A stretch of 64,000 nt of DNA, taken from Kalmusia sp. IMI 367209. Taxonomy: Eukaryota > Ascomycota > Dothideomycetes > Pleosporales > Didymosphaeriaceae. Location: the NCBI GenBank assembly GCA_027946365.1, contig JAPEUQ010000003.1:496001-560000 (forward strand), in the 5' to 3' direction. How positions within the stretch are numbered: the stretch's first letter is position 1; each line of letters begins with the position of its first letter. The notes under the pieces were generated by a model that did no database searches, was not told the origin of the DNA, and saw only the letters and a program-made list of their open reading frames with translations. Below are positions 31,271 through 42,834 of this stretch, piece after piece. Position numbers and translations under genes: made by a program.

Positions 31271-33131
31271 TTAAGCGGTGGAAGTCGCAAAAGTAAGGAG
31301 AGCTCCATAGTTTGGCGTCCCCAATCCGGTAGCGGGATCCCACCCTGCAACGGCACTAAAGCCAGCTCCCGAGATCACACCACTGCAACCTCCGATCTTA
31401 CCACTCTTGATATCGGTAAATCCACTGCTTGCCGTTGAGTACAACCAAGGATTGAGGAACCCGAGGCCTTTCTTTCCTGCCGCAATGCGTCCGCTGTTGA
31501 GCAACTGGAAGATACCGGCCGTTGTGGGCGCAGAGCACGACGTGCCAGATACAGACTGTGCCGAGCCGCTGGCGATGATGATAAAGTTGGTAGCTTGCGC
31601 AGATATGTCAGGGTAAGCGCGCCCAGAAGAGTTGAAATAGTTAGTCACACTGCTGTGAGTCGTATCAGTAGCGAGCCAGTTGTTTACAGTGGCATTCTGG
31701 TAGCTCGGCCGCCCGAAGATTTCGGAGAAGCCTCCACCACCAGAGGACCAGGCGCTTTCGGGCGAGTTGCCAGTCGTTCCGCCCACGGTCGTGACCCAAG
31801 GACAGGCCGCAGGGAAGGCAGTTGTGAATGAGGACTTGCCATTGAGTTTGCAAGTGGTGCCGACTCCCGAGTCACCAGACGAAACGAGAATGGAAACGCC
31901 TCGCGCTCCGAGCTGGGAGAAGAGGTTGCATGCGGTCGTAGCGTATGAGAGGGGCACGGTGGCCTCATCATCGCCATAGGAGATGGAAAGAGTGTTGGGC
32001 AATGACGCTGCAGGGAGAGCGATCAAGTAGTTCAAGAACTCGATGTAGGGTTCATTCGTATTCGTTCCAGAGCCGATCCACTGTCCACGGCCGGCAGTGC
32101 TGTAGTAAGTCATGGGCACAGAGCTGGAAATACTGCCAGCATACTGAACGTCCAGGTTGGCTTCGATACCTGCAGGTGATGTAGGACATGTGCCTCCGTT
32201 TACACCAGTGCATGTGAAAGACTTGGCCTTGTTGGAAAAGTAGGCATAGCTATTGAGGAAAGTGGTGAAGTCGCTTTTGATGGCATACTCTTCAAGAAAA
32301 CCCGCCACACCGAGAAGCCCGGTGGTCTGATTTTTAGCGTTTGCAAAGTTGTAGAGATTGGCAAGGCAGGTAGGTGTGATACGCGTGCCAGTGCATCCTG
32401 TGACAGCCTGTACTGCCTCGATGTGGAAATCTGCTTCATCTTCTTCAACCTTGTGGTGTTCGGAGATGGTTGAACGCAGCTGCTGGAGACCGAAGAATGT
32501 GGTGGGTTGAACCATATCGACGTGACCAACTAGCACTGTAGGAAGACTGTACTGCAGCGTGCGAAGCGTCTTTGCCTTAGTCTCAACATTTACTTCTCAC
32601 ATTAGCGTCGAGAATTCGTATTTGCAAGCGAGGAGCACTTACCGAAACTGTTGTATTCTGTTTTCAAGAGCTTCTCGACGGATTTGACCTTTGCCTGCAC
32701 AGACACGTAGTCACCCTTTACAGTGATGTCGGCATCCGGAATTTCGCGTGCAAGCCACTCTTTGACGAGGCTGACTGACTCTTCCTTTGGTGATTTCATA
32801 CCCAGGATAGTCTCATAGTCAAGATGATTGCCATACTGTGCATGACCAGGAGTAGCGATCTGTTTGTTCGATTAGCTCCGATTTGACTAATCTCATCTCC
32901 AAGGCATCATCTCACATCCATAGCGAGTTTGTGGAACTTGTCCATGCCCTGATTCACCAGGTGGACCATCAGCGTAATCGACGCTGCATCCTTATCCAAT
33001 TTGGCAGAGTCGTCCAGCACCCACCCGGCTGGGCTGCTCTCTATCTTCTCGAACACCACGCTGCTTGTTGGTCGTGCATTGCAAGCAGACACTAGGATGG
33101 CGATCGTAGATAGACACTTTAGGAGAAGCAT
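31271..33131 (-). CDS. Secreted sedolisin (S53) serine-carboxyl peptidase, tripeptidyl-peptidase type (585 aa)
   Basis: Three exons: 32916-33131, 32643-32859, 31271-32595. The ATG at 33131 starts a signal peptide (MLLLKCLSTIAILVSACNA). Residues ~20-200 form the pro-domain (HAQYGNHLDYETILGMK, DYVSVQAKVKSVEKLLKTEY, LPTVLVGHVDMVQPTTFF). The catalytic part has GIEANLDVQYA (Glu and Asp of the triad), SISYGDDEATVP, the oxyanion Asp in SSGDSGVGTTC, and the nucleophile in SGTSCSAPTTAG. The C-terminal calcium site is visible as DIKSGKIGGC and GWDPATGLGTPNYGAL. All active-site residues are present, so an active, acid-acting extracellular peptidase removing N-terminal tripeptides, or an endopeptidase, is expected. 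Acceptor choice for exon 3 was fixed by phase. Confidence 0.88.
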
Positions 33132-34467
33132 GTTGGCGGTCGAGCAAGCGTGCAAGAGACTGCCCGAGGGTGATGACATGCAAGAGTCATCGGCCTCTTT
33201 ATAGATGATTTGGCAGGTTTCGAATACCTGATCAACCAAATATGACGATTACGGCAGGCGATTGTCTTTGCAATGAAGCGATCGACATGGTTGTGGTACC
33301 TGCCTAATGAAGCTGATTACAGGCAGGGGTTGTGCAGGGGTGTAGCATCTCCGGCCATCGCCACATCAGGAAGCTTTTCCAAGCTCTGCCAATCGATGAA
33401 CAAGCTTCTGGTATCCAGCCGATAAGTCTTGTATATCAGATGCATGATGCTTGTTCTCGAAATCTGCTAGATGCCTCGCATGAAGGACGGAGCCGGCAAC
33501 GTTTTTGGGGATCAATGAGCTGCAGGCTGATAGCGCGGTGCTTGTATGGAGAGAGGGGCGACTAGTCAGGCCAGGCATAGTCATCTAGGTGATTCCCGGT
33601 AGAATTTGCCATCGGCTTCTAGTTTATTGGTAACGCTCGTGGTGCGCCTCAGCCCACACATATCCAGAAGCCAGGCAGCGTAGTAGGGTTTAACTAAAAT
33701 ATGGGGGAGCATGACCACCGTAACTAGCCGACACCCTTACATTTGCTGTACGCCTAAAGCTCTTAGAAGGTGCAGCCTGGACGGGGAGTTCCGTATCGGT
33801 TTGCAACGAAATGCTCGGTCACGCTAAGTAGGTTCGAGAAGGCACCAACGCTAGGTCAATTGTACGGAGTGGTGATGGGAGTGAATGTACCTCCGAGATG
33901 ACGCTGCCATTCGTTTGGTGGAGGGAGATAAAAGGAGGAAGACGGCGGGGCGCGTGTCGGGGCACTTGCTCTGATCGGCAGGCCCTAGGCAATAGGCGAG
34001 CGCGGGAGCCAGCTCATTAAGGCCCGTGCGCCACTTTGCTACAAAAGGTCCATCTATCAATATACAGTGACAGGCCCTCCAAAGAAGACTCAAAGTACCC
34101 CTATGATGAATCCAAGAGCCAGGCACTGGCCTATAATCACATCGGTAGCTAACCTTTGTTCGTTACTACGACGTCAGCTGCACCCGAACTGTTCGCGTGA
34201 TATAGCATGACTAAGCATGGATCTGCGTTGTCGACCATGACAGTGAAGAGCATGTGACACATGCAAAATGAGCCAGCATGGACTATGAAATGGTATAATT
34301 GCGACTGTATTCTTCTATGTGGCAATTCAGAGAACATGGAGGAAGAAGTAGAATAGGATTGCAGGCATGCGGGCAAGCGTTCAAGCGCCAACGACTTCCG
34401 TGGTTCAGAGGCCTACCAAATGGCGCGCTAATCATGACCATAGCACGTTAAGAAAAGAAGACATGAA

Positions 34468-34818
34468 TTATCGAGAACAAGCGCGCTTGTCAGGGAAGAT
34501 CAACATGGTCTTCATAGCGAGAGCCCTAAACAAGATACGGATACTACTACCATATTTATTATGCATTGGAGGTGTCTCATAAGCATGTAGTGCTGTTGCA
34601 GGATCCACGTAGGCTGCGGGCAATAATGCTACAGCCCCGTTTATCAAACACTGCCACATGGCACTGGCAAATTGTAGAGATTTTTCGACTCGTTCCGGCG
34701 ACGCATTCAATACACAAACTACCTCTGTCAACCCATTCATTACATCCTCCATATGGAACGCTATCGTCATGTCAAATATCGAGCAAAACGCCACGGTATA
34801 TAGGTTCGGGCTCCTCAT
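34468..34818 (-). CDS. Uncertain 116-aa open frame, possibly an exon of a decayed gene
   Basis: Starts with an ATG at 34818. The sequence has ordinary protein texture (HMEDVMNGLTEVV, NASPERVEKSLQFASAMWQC, GAVALLPAAYVD), better than its neighbours, and no known domain. The frame at 34950-35201 could be an upstream exon, but I found no phase-compatible join. Confidence 0.25.
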   Translation of the reverse strand: MRSPNLYTVAFCSIFDMTIAFHMEDVMNGLTEVVCVLNASPERVEKSLQFASAMWQCLINGAVALLPAAYVDPATALHAYETPPMHNKYGSSIRILFRALAMKTMLIFPDKRACSR

Positions 34819-34949
34819 GCGTGATGCAGTCTTTGAGCTATGTGGCTCCTTGGTGAGCTACTGGGCGACTTGGTTCATACCAGCACGCACGCAAATTGAA
34901 TGATTTGACTCTTTCGCTGGCCTACAATTTCGAATAGCCTTGTCGTATA

Positions 34950-35201
34950 TCATATTGGTTGTAGCAAGACACATTGGTTGCCACTCATTAGCCTTGCCTG
35001 CACTTCATGCACCAAATCCGAAGAGCAGAGGGTGTCATAATCTAAAGATCGATATAACTTTTCAGGCACATAAACGGACAAGATAGGGCAGCCATCAAAC
35101 AAGAGCAAAGCCTCGTAAAGCGCGCCATTGAGACTGCTTGCCATGAATTCAGCTATGTGCTTGATTCTTCTGCTTACTGTGTAACATTCTGTTGTGTACA
35201 T
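34950..35201 (-). CDS. Uncertain 83-aa open frame
   Basis: ATG at 35201; reads RIKHIAEFMASSLNGALYEA and SVYVPEKLYRSLDYD. No signal peptide and no domain recognised. It may belong with the frame at 34468-34818. Confidence 0.2.
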   Translation of the reverse strand: MYTTECYTVSRRIKHIAEFMASSLNGALYEALLLFDGCPILSVYVPEKLYRSLDYDTLCSSDLVHEVQARLMSGNQCVLLQPI

Positions 35202-35448
35202 TCATTCTGGCACCTGGAACAAAATTATTACGAAATTTACAATACAATATACAGCCTGCATGATCTATACGTCTATGCTGCCGCGGAAGTGATCTGACCG
35301 GAGAGCCTTCGTTTGTTGCTTGCTACATATCTTAGCTAGTGCTTGTAGACGGTGAAGTGAGCTTGCAGTCAATACCTTGTGCTTGGTCTAATGATAGTAT
35401 GATAGTCATTGCATTGAGTAATAGCGGTATGTAAGCACTTCTCTACAG

Positions 35449-35478
35449 CTTCATCAACTGCAACTTCGTCAACTGCAG
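35449..35478 (+). repeat. Two 15-bp tandem copies
   Basis: CTTCATCAACTGCAA is followed directly by CTTCGTCAACTGCAG. Short and possibly incidental. Confidence 0.6.
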
Positions 35479-36334
35479 CAATGCGCCACTCTGGCGCTTG
35501 TACAGCTCGCAACCAGTACCAATGCTAACACGTTGGTCTTATTACACTTTAATTGGGTACTTACATCCCTCCGTAGCTGCACATATCATGTAAAGTTCCT
35601 TGGAGGGCGGAGATTCGGCGAGCTGGGGAGAAACAGAGAACATGTCGGGCTTGGCCCTCCCTTGGCCCCCTTGGCCCCTTTCCTTGGCGAGCGGGGCAAA
35701 TGCTGACAGAGTGTATATCTATGGATTCAAAACAAGACGATCGGTTACATTAGCTGCATGCGGGCCGGTCCAGCTGTCAAAGTATGCATGAACCATCTAG
35801 CGCTTTGGCCACGCCTGGGAACATGCTGCATTGTCCTTCTTGTCGTTGCTCATTAGATTCACGAGAAGGGAGGCAAATGTAAAAGAAAAAGTCTGTCACT
35901 AGTGTAGGCCTGTACTATAGTCACAGTATGACCGTCGTACTTTACTGACGATATTTACACATCAGTGTCTGAGCTATTGAAGATTCCTGCTGCAGATAGC
36001 ATCGTGTTCAACCAAGCGTCAGAATAGACTGTCAGCTTACTTGCATTAAGGGAGGTACACGGCTGCTGAATACGAAATAACGCATGCAGTACCAAGAAAA
36101 TACCTCCACCGGGCGTATGACACCAAATTGTAATGCAAGTAGTCATAATAGAATGGTCAAAAGTCGTACGAGATGAAAACTCAGGAGGCGTCGCTACTAG
36201 CAAAGGCTATGCAGCCAAGGTCAACGTGGGGATATCTAGCCAAATACCATGCCACTATCAATCAGGCGACGGGAAGATTCGTCAAAACTCTAGTTGAGAA
36301 AATTGCATATAAGCTGACGCGGATGCATTTGAGG

Positions 36335-36341
36335 TATAAAA
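36335..36341 (+). promoter_or_regulatory. TATA box of the polyaspartate precursor gene
   Basis: TATAAAA about 105 bp before the ATG at 36443, in the usual position. Confidence 0.5.
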
Positions 36342-36442
36342 TAGGCTCACTTTTTACCATCAAACCCCAGTCCTTGTGCATTCGAGAACTTCTGCTACCC
36401 TTGTAACTTCTTCACTCATACAAGATCAAAGCTCAACTCAAC

Positions 36443-36758
36443 ATGCAAATCAAGCTCATCCTTGCCTTCATTGCCACTTGCACTGCCGTAGCGGCTCTTC
36501 CCGTTGGCCTACCTGCTTGTATGTTGACTGTACTTTCGTATATTGTGCAATCTTTTACTAAAATTGGCAATAGCGGACCTAGCCATCTCGAAGGGATCAG
36601 CCGTCCTTCGCGTCCGCGACACAGGTATTATCAAGCGTCAGGACGACGACGATGGTGATGATGATGACGATGATGATGGGGATGACGGCGAGGACGATGA
36701 TGGCGATGACGACGGTGGTGAAAACGATGACGAGGATGATGGGGAGGACGACGACTGA
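36443..36758 (+). CDS. Small secreted precursor with one KR site and a polyaspartate tail (86 aa)
   Basis: Two exons: 36443-36518 and 36574-36758, with a 55-nt intron in the right phase. The signal peptide is MQIKLILAFIATCTAVAA; a short pro-region (ASDLAISKGSAVLRVRDTG) ends at IIKR, a likely Kex2 cleavage site (Lys46-Arg47). The remaining 39 residues are 26 Asp, 4 Glu, 7 Gly, one Asn and one Gln. There are no Cys or aromatic residues. A TATA box lies ~105 bp upstream. If processed, the product is a small, extremely acidic extracellular peptide; binding of calcium, other cations or basic host molecules is speculation. It is not a standard RiPP precursor because no repeated core or Tyr is present. 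The UstYa-like gene begins 900 bp downstream on the same strand. Confidence 0.7.
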
Positions 36759-37671
36759 ATGAACTAGTAACAGGGTTCATGTCGGGGAAGTGGAGAGAAT
36801 CTGTCTTGTTTACTCTAAGCATGCTATATCAATCACAATCTTTCAGTATCCGGTAGATTCACCTGTGAGATTCTTGCCGATATTCTAGCAGTGCTTCAAC
36901 ATATTGTTAAAGCAGCATTTCATCTATAATCTTGGGTAACATCCTTAATAATATTAGAGGAAGAGTTTACGGGCGCGTGAGCTGATTTATTCTCTGATTT
37001 ATATGACATGAATAAAGCTATCCGCATATTATTCCCATTCGACTATAAAGGTATTTAGAACCCGAATAGCTATCTATGATCACTCGAAATGTCTTGCAAA
37101 CGAAAATTGCTATCTGCGTAGCCTTTGCTAACAACGATGCGGTGAAATTGTATACCGGATGCGGAATTATTGGAGCTGCACTTGAATGCACGGTGGCGCC
37201 ATCCAGCCTATCGGACACATTTTCTATACAACCACTTAGGCTGAGAGGAGGCGCACATGTAAGGTCATTCCTACAGCAATACGAAGTGTGACTATGCCGC
37301 CAAGAAAATACTCACCAGGCTAGGCCATTCAGTCCATGTTCCTCTCTACATTGTACCGCTTTACCAAGCCTCCTGTTCCTTTGCCCAGACTATTGCCAAC
37401 CTCCTACATGAAGCCCATATGCCACGCTGTACCTTTGACGATCGCTTCCAACATCTTCCAAGCAATTACCCCGCTTCAGGCGCGTTTGAGTGCATTCCTG
37501 GAGGTGTGGCTGGCTGAGAGCAGGGCAACGTGAGAGGAAACACAAGCCGAGACTGAGCAGTGAGCATCGGAGTCAAGTCAATCCCTCCTCTGTGTAGCTT
37601 TAGCCTTTCGAATCCTAACTCCTCTATACATTTAATATTTGCGAACTACTCTTCGACAACTACATCAAAAC
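36759..37671. other. A/T-rich intergenic region
   Basis: 3' flank of the acidic precursor and promoter of the UstYa-like gene. Small frames near 37076 and 37336 lack support. Confidence 0.35.
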
Positions 37672-38848
37672 ATGAGGTTATTCTTTTCCATCCCCAAGGC
37701 TTTAGGTCCTTCTTCTGAAGGATACGCAGCGGTTGACACAGATTCGGAGCAAGGCGAACGTGAGAGTTTTCTTGAGAAACCGCTTGCGAACAGCACCAAA
37801 ATCCCCCGTTCGATCAGTTCCAAGGTGCTAAAGTTTGTGCCTTGGATAACGTCGACTATATTCGCAATTCTGTCAGCCTATCTCTTTCTCGAGCGCCGTC
37901 GCTACTCACCTTTCGGCATGTACGAGACTGGATTTACTTCGGATATTTGTGAGAGTGCCCGCCTATCATTGTCATTTTTGCTATTACTTATGTGCTATTC
38001 AATAAGTCCCTCCTACCCAGATTCCACTCGAACAAATCCGGTTCAGACGTAGTCCGCATTTCCACAGGAATGGAACGGGTTGGCTCGGCCCTGTGGACGA
38101 AAGCGCCCCATGGCCTGAGAACATGGTCCTTTTCGGGACACCCAACGCAGAAATAGATCAAAACTGGGACCGCCTGATTGGACACCGTTACTTTTCGATT
38201 TCAGAAGAGGATGCTGTCAGGATCTGGGGCGAAAACCGACATGCGTATGTGGACGAGAGGAAAGGCGGCTACAGTGCGGGGTAATTTTTGCGACTGTGCT
38301 TTTAGATTGAAGTAGCAAGCTAATGATCCGCACAGTCTGGATGTTTTTCATACGTTGCATTGCGTGGTATGTCTCCGAGGTGAACCATTCGTGGCGGGCG
38401 ACTGACAGGTGTCGAGAATGCGTTACGCAAGTCCCTCCATGCAGATTATTATAACCATCATTCTTCTCATGGGGCTTTCCATCTTGGTAAGTTAGAATCT
38501 TCTAAGTGTGCGGATTTGTACTGATCTCGAATAGAACACTGTCTCGACGCAATTCGCCAATCTATCCAATGTTATGGCAGCACGACCCTCGTCCCGACAC
38601 AATTTCGAGAGGGTCTTCGTCACAATTACATCAACTCTGACCAGATACATACGTGCCGATCCTTCAGTTTTTTGAGGAAGTTTGTGGACTCGCGCGCGTC
38701 GGATGGCGATGCATACGTTCATAGAGATTCTAGCTTGGTCGATCAACGTAAGAATGACATCGCTGTAGCTTGGTTCAAGAACAAGAAAAAAGGGAAGAGT
38801 ACTAAGAATGGCGGTTCTGAGCATATACATAACAAAGAGCAAAGATGA
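37672..38848 (+). CDS. UstYa-like (DUF3328) membrane-anchored oxidative tailoring protein (321 aa)
   Basis: Five exons: 37672-37948, 38007-38280, 38336-38366, 38417-38486, 38535-38848, all introns 48-58 nt. Residues 1-53 are polar and cytosolic; one membrane segment follows (WITSTIFAILSAYLFLE, ~58-74). The lumenal part has the family features: IPLEQIRF, FGTPNAEIDQNWDRLIG, and the two conserved metal-like motifs HTLHC (His189, His192, Cys193) followed by NALRKSLHADYY, and EHCLDAIRQSIQC (His219, Cys220, Cys230). UstYa proteins catalyse oxidative cyclisation or related steps on ribosomal peptides such as ustiloxin, and some act in other pathways. The basic C-terminal tail (KKKGKSTKNGG) is longer than usual. 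Only one copy is seen and no UstYb partner. The small KR-containing secreted precursor lies just upstream. Confidence 0.85.
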
Positions 38849-39936
38849 CAGGCGTGGAATATCTAGGCCGACGGACTTTCATATCAGTATTCACAGTATT
38901 ACTTAGTTTGTTCGTGGATTCTGTGCGTAGATCGTGGGAATTGTAGTGGCACCAAATTGATTGTAGTTGATCATCAACACCAGTGTTACTGAATTCCAAC
39001 TTGGCGTATGACTTTGTACGTGTCATGCACCCCAAGCGATGAAGATTCACAGACTTTAGAGGGTGCCCATGCTCCAGCTCACCTTGAAAGGGCCAGAGTA
39101 CGAACGAAATTTCATTCCATCGGCGATAAATGATGAGCCAAGGGCGATTGCTATTAAAAAAACCTTTTTCGCATCGCGCCGAACGCTTCATGATGTATAT
39201 GTATACTCTGGAGTTAAATGAGAAATCACAACCTCCGCACATGAGACTGTATGACTAGTCACGTGTATACTAGTCACGTGCATGACCCGCTTCGATAAAA
39301 GGTGATCTACAAACGATTGAGAGAGCCCCCCACTCGCAGGTATCGCATCCCTCGATAACCAACAATCACCGTCCGGTAATTCATCCATCCAGCGGCGACA
39401 AAATATCTGCATCCCCGATGCCGGAATTTTCGAAGTTTTCACGCGACCAATTCTAGAGCCTCAAGCACGCCATATCGCTCAGAATTGCGCGACTAGCTAG
39501 ATGCGTGAAGCTGAACGAGGCGCACCACGACAGCTCTGTATCGAGCAGAGGAGCAAACCCTTGGGCCAATGTCGCCATTATGGGCTTTTATGACGGTACT
39601 CGTAGTAACAGTACGGTCGCTCTCTGGTCCGTTACACTTCGCTTCTTCGCAAAAAAGATACAAATGGGATTACGTGTTGTGAGAAGAGCAACAAATAAAA
39701 GGCGAAACATGGTAGTTTTTGTTTTTTATCGAGCACGGGCCAATCCCACGCGCGCCCCGGAGTCCGTGGCGTTGGTCTGGACCTTCCCTTCATGGCGAAC
39801 CCTGCGCCTTATCTATCCGCATCCCCAGATTAAGATTCGACCAAGCTTTGGCATTCTGCTTAGCATCCAGACAACAGCTTCGCAGCAAGTCGACCACCAA
39901 CGAAATCCCCCTGTTTAATCAACCTCGTACTCGACT
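38849..39936. promoter_or_regulatory. Upstream region of the amino-acid transporter with two CACGTG elements
   Basis: No gene supported; a 137-aa plus frame at 39505-39918 starts only with GTG and overlaps the expected 5' UTR. The region carries a direct repeat of CACGTG boxes listed separately. Confidence 0.4.
39255..39280 (+). promoter_or_regulatory. Tandem CTAGTCACGTG boxes
   Basis: CTAGTCACGTG occurs twice with a 15-bp period (CACGTG at 39260-39265 and 39275-39280). CACGTG is the core site of basic helix-loop-helix regulators. The next gene start is 660 bp downstream. Confidence 0.5.
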
Positions 39937-41461
39937 ATGTCTGACATCAAGTACGCCGATGAGAAGGCGCCAGATCAAGTCGCTGGTACGCCTGCAACGG
40001 ATTCAGATGAGGAGGGAATCACGTTCAACGCTCTTGTTGCCAAGGATCATGGCCACGAGATCAAGCTTCGGACGATGTCATGGCAAAAGGCTGCTTGGTT
40101 GCTTGCTGGCGACCAGGTATGCTTGGCCATCATGGCACAAAGTTGGAGTTTGAGCGTGCTCGGTTGGGTGCCTGGGATCATCACTATGCTACTCGCCGGA
40201 ATATTGTTCTACTTCACGAGTATGACCATGTGGAGATTTATCATGAGGTACCTACTACTACTACTACCGTTGTGCGATAGAACCATGCTAACAGCACCAG
40301 GCATCCCCAAATCATGGACATCTGCGATTTCGGATACTATGCCTTTGGCAAACATCGATGGGCATACCACTTCACTGCATTCATGTTGCTGGCGAACAAT
40401 ATCATGCTCATCGGCTTTCACGTGCTCACCGGCGCCAAGGTCCTCAACACACTGTCTGACCATTCCCTTTGCACAGTCTCGTTTTCCGTCATCGTGACGC
40501 TCATGGGTATCGTCATGTCTCTACCGCGTACGCTAAGGCATGTGTCTTTCATGTCTATGTTCTCGGCTGCGTGCATGGGAATTGCCATTCTGCTCTTTAT
40601 GGTCTTCGCCGGCATCGAAGACGCTCCCGGCTTCGGCTACCTAGGTACCTATCCCGAGGCTGGACCGGTCAAGACGTACGCCTTGCCACCATCCGGCACA
40701 ACCTTTGTCGCCGCTATGAACGCCGTTTTGAACATCACGTTCCTTTGGGTGCCACAGATCCTGTTCCCAACCTTCATCGCCGAGATGGAAAAGCCACAAG
40801 ACTTCCCCAAGAGCTTAGCCGTCCTGACGGTGCTTTCTTCCGTACTGTTCATCGTGCCGCCTGCCGTTGGATTCAAGTTTTTGGGCCAGTATGCCACGGC
40901 ACCGGCATTTGGAAGCTTAGGCGTAGTCGTGTACAAGAAGGCGTCCTTCGCTTTCGTCATTGTGCCAACGCTGGTCATTGGTGTAAGCATTCCCCCCTCT
41001 GTACTTCAAAGTCCACATGATGGCTAATGACACAACAGGTCATCTATGCTAATGTATCAGCTAAATACGTCTACAAGCACTTAATGCGCGGGTCGCACCA
41101 TGAGCACAGCAACACAATTGTCGGCTGGGGTGTTTGGACTGCCGTCATGGCGGCCATCTGGTGGATCGGCTTCATCTTCGCCGAGGTGATTCCCTCCATG
41201 GGCGACTTCTTGTCTCTGCTCGGCGCCGCGTTTGACTCTTTCTTCGGCTTCATCTACTTCGCCGTTGCATACTGGCAGATGAACAAGCATGACCTGTTTG
41301 GCGGATTTCCACGTATAGTCAAGACCGGCTTCCACGCTTTCGTCATGGTGGTGGGTCTATTTCTGCTGGGTCCTGGCTTGTATGCGGCGTGTGACGCTAT
41401 TGTGGCGGATTATAGCGGGAGTACGAGGCCGGCGTTTAGTTGTGCGGATCTGAGTATTTGA
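39937..41461 (+). CDS. Amino-acid transporter, AAAP family, Neurospora Mtr-like (471 aa)
   Basis: Three exons: 39937-40247, 40301-40982, 41039-41461, with introns of 53 and 56 nt. A polar cytosolic N-terminus (~50 residues) precedes the family opening MSWQKAAWLLAGDQVCLAIM and LGWVPGIITMLLAGILFYFTS. The core shows HPQIMDICDFGYYAFG, LANNIMLIGFHVLTGAKVLN, FVAAMNAVLNITFLWVPQIL and FPTFIAEMEKPQDFPKSLAV. About eleven hydrophobic segments can be counted. By family it is a proton-coupled permease for neutral or aromatic amino acids at the plasma or vacuolar membrane. Single copy, not obviously part of the neighbouring UstYa gene's pathway, although transporters do occur in such loci. Confidence 0.88.
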
Positions 41462-41889
41462 GGGATGAGGGCTAGTGTAATGGTAGAAAGACTACTAGAC
41501 TTGTACGATAAATTGCATGATCTGATACATAGTCTTGACCGTAATAGGTCGTTTCTGCGTTGGCGGACACTGGATAGTAGACCGGCCATTCTAATATGAA
41601 GACGCATTCAAGGTCGAGAATTTCAAGTATTGGAGCACCTCATCAGAAGACATTTCAATTTTTTTCAATTAAAGCTGACTATTTCGCTTCGCTCTGCTCC
41701 TCCAGCGAAAGAGGACCAGCCTTTGCCACAATACTAGGGTGACACTGCGCAGTTCACATCAAGGACACAAAGAACGATGGAGCATTCATTTCTTGCCGTG
41801 TCTAAACACTTCCGTGCATGGCCTTCCAGATGTTCTTTGGAGAGACTTTCCATCACACATACAGCTGGGGAATACAAAACGTCCGAAAA
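41462..41889. other. Convergent spacer
   Basis: 3' flanks of the transporter (plus) and the CE1 esterase (minus); nothing else seen. Confidence 0.45.
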
Positions 41890-42834
41890 TTAGGACGTCA
41901 AGCCAAAGAATTTCAACAGCACGGTTTCCACCGGGGGTGCGATATGTCCAACACCTTGGCCAAAGTATCCGACCAACTTTGTCCCATCACCATAGACCAT
42001 CTGCGTATACTGCGAACCTTCCTCCACCGCACTCCCAGTGACATTCTTAGTGTTCGTCACACCCAAAACAGCGGACCATTGTTTGAGCTGCTCATAGCCC
42101 GCCTGCGGCCGGACCAACGTATCAGACAGACCATGGGCGACCAGAAAGCGAGGGCGTTTCCCCGTATAACCAGGATAAGCATTATACACGAACTGAGCCC
42201 ACTGTTCAGGGGTATGCGTGAGACCCTGCGCGCAAGTCTGGTTCGAGCCCATGGGCGTGGGATCACCCTTGGAGCCGGCAAAGCACGCAAACGCTGTTCC
42301 AGAGTAGGCTGCGCCGGCCTCGAAGACGTCCGGATACGATCCCACCATTACGTTGGTCATCATGGCTCCGGAAGAGCCGCCCATGACGTAGACCTTCGTC
42401 TTGTCGACGTTGTACTTTGTCACCGTGTAGTTGACCATGCTTATGACCCCTAGCGCGTCGCCGTTGCCGCCGTGCGTGAGGGACCCGCTGTTGTTGACGT
42501 CCCAGCAGTTCATGTACTTTGTCGTTTGCGGGTAGATTAGGATGAAGCCTTGGCTGTCGGAGTACGAGGGCAGCTTGGTGCCGCTGTACCATTGCTGCGC
42601 TGAACCGCCGCATGGGTGTAACTGGTAACTTTAGTGAGATCATATTTAGTGGTATGATGAGATTGTAGGACGTACTGCTACTATGAGCGCGGGATTCGCC
42701 GCCAGCTTCGTTGGGACTGATATGTACATCTGGAGGTTTGTCGGATTTGTACCAAAGCCGGTGACCTGCTGGAGAGCTCCAAGTGCTGAGCCGGTCGATG
42801 TGAGCAGGCCCAAGGCGATGCGTAGTGTTTTCAT
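41890..42834 (-). CDS. Secreted acetylxylan esterase, CE1 family / PHB-depolymerase fold (296 aa)
   Basis: Two exons: 42676-42834 and 41890-42621. Start ATG at 42834 begins the signal peptide (MKTLRIALGLLTSTGSALGA). The junction reads LIVA then LHPCGGSAQQWY, the oxyanion loop of this family; further along come FILIYPQTTKYMNCWDV, the nucleophile elbow in VMGGSSGAMMTNVM (Ser136), the acid in LVAHGLSDTLVRPQAG and histidine in GQGVGHIAP. There is no C-terminal carbohydrate-binding module. The enzyme removes acetyl groups from xylan outside the cell; feruloyl esterase activity is a less likely alternative. It is separated from the next gene by about 1 kb. Confidence 0.88.

Larger units (their letters stand above)
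33132..36334. other. Gene-poor region with a few uncertain minus-strand frames
   Basis: The part near 33132 is the sedolisin promoter. No recognisable gene until 36443. Two minus frames with ATG starts (34468-34818 and 34950-35201) are listed separately. Confidence 0.4.

Noticed and set aside
36443..36758. Reading the acidic peptide as a standard ustiloxin-type RiPP precursor
   Set aside because: There is a single KR site, no repeated core and no Tyr, Phe or Trp to cyclise.
36631..36822. His/Arg-rich 63-aa frame antisense to the polyaspartate tail
   Set aside because: It is only the complement of Asp codons (GAC/GAT), and the plus strand has a signal peptide and intron.
39505..39918. 137-aa plus frame just before the transporter
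   Set aside because: No ATG at its start and no domain; it overlaps the expected promoter and 5' UTR.
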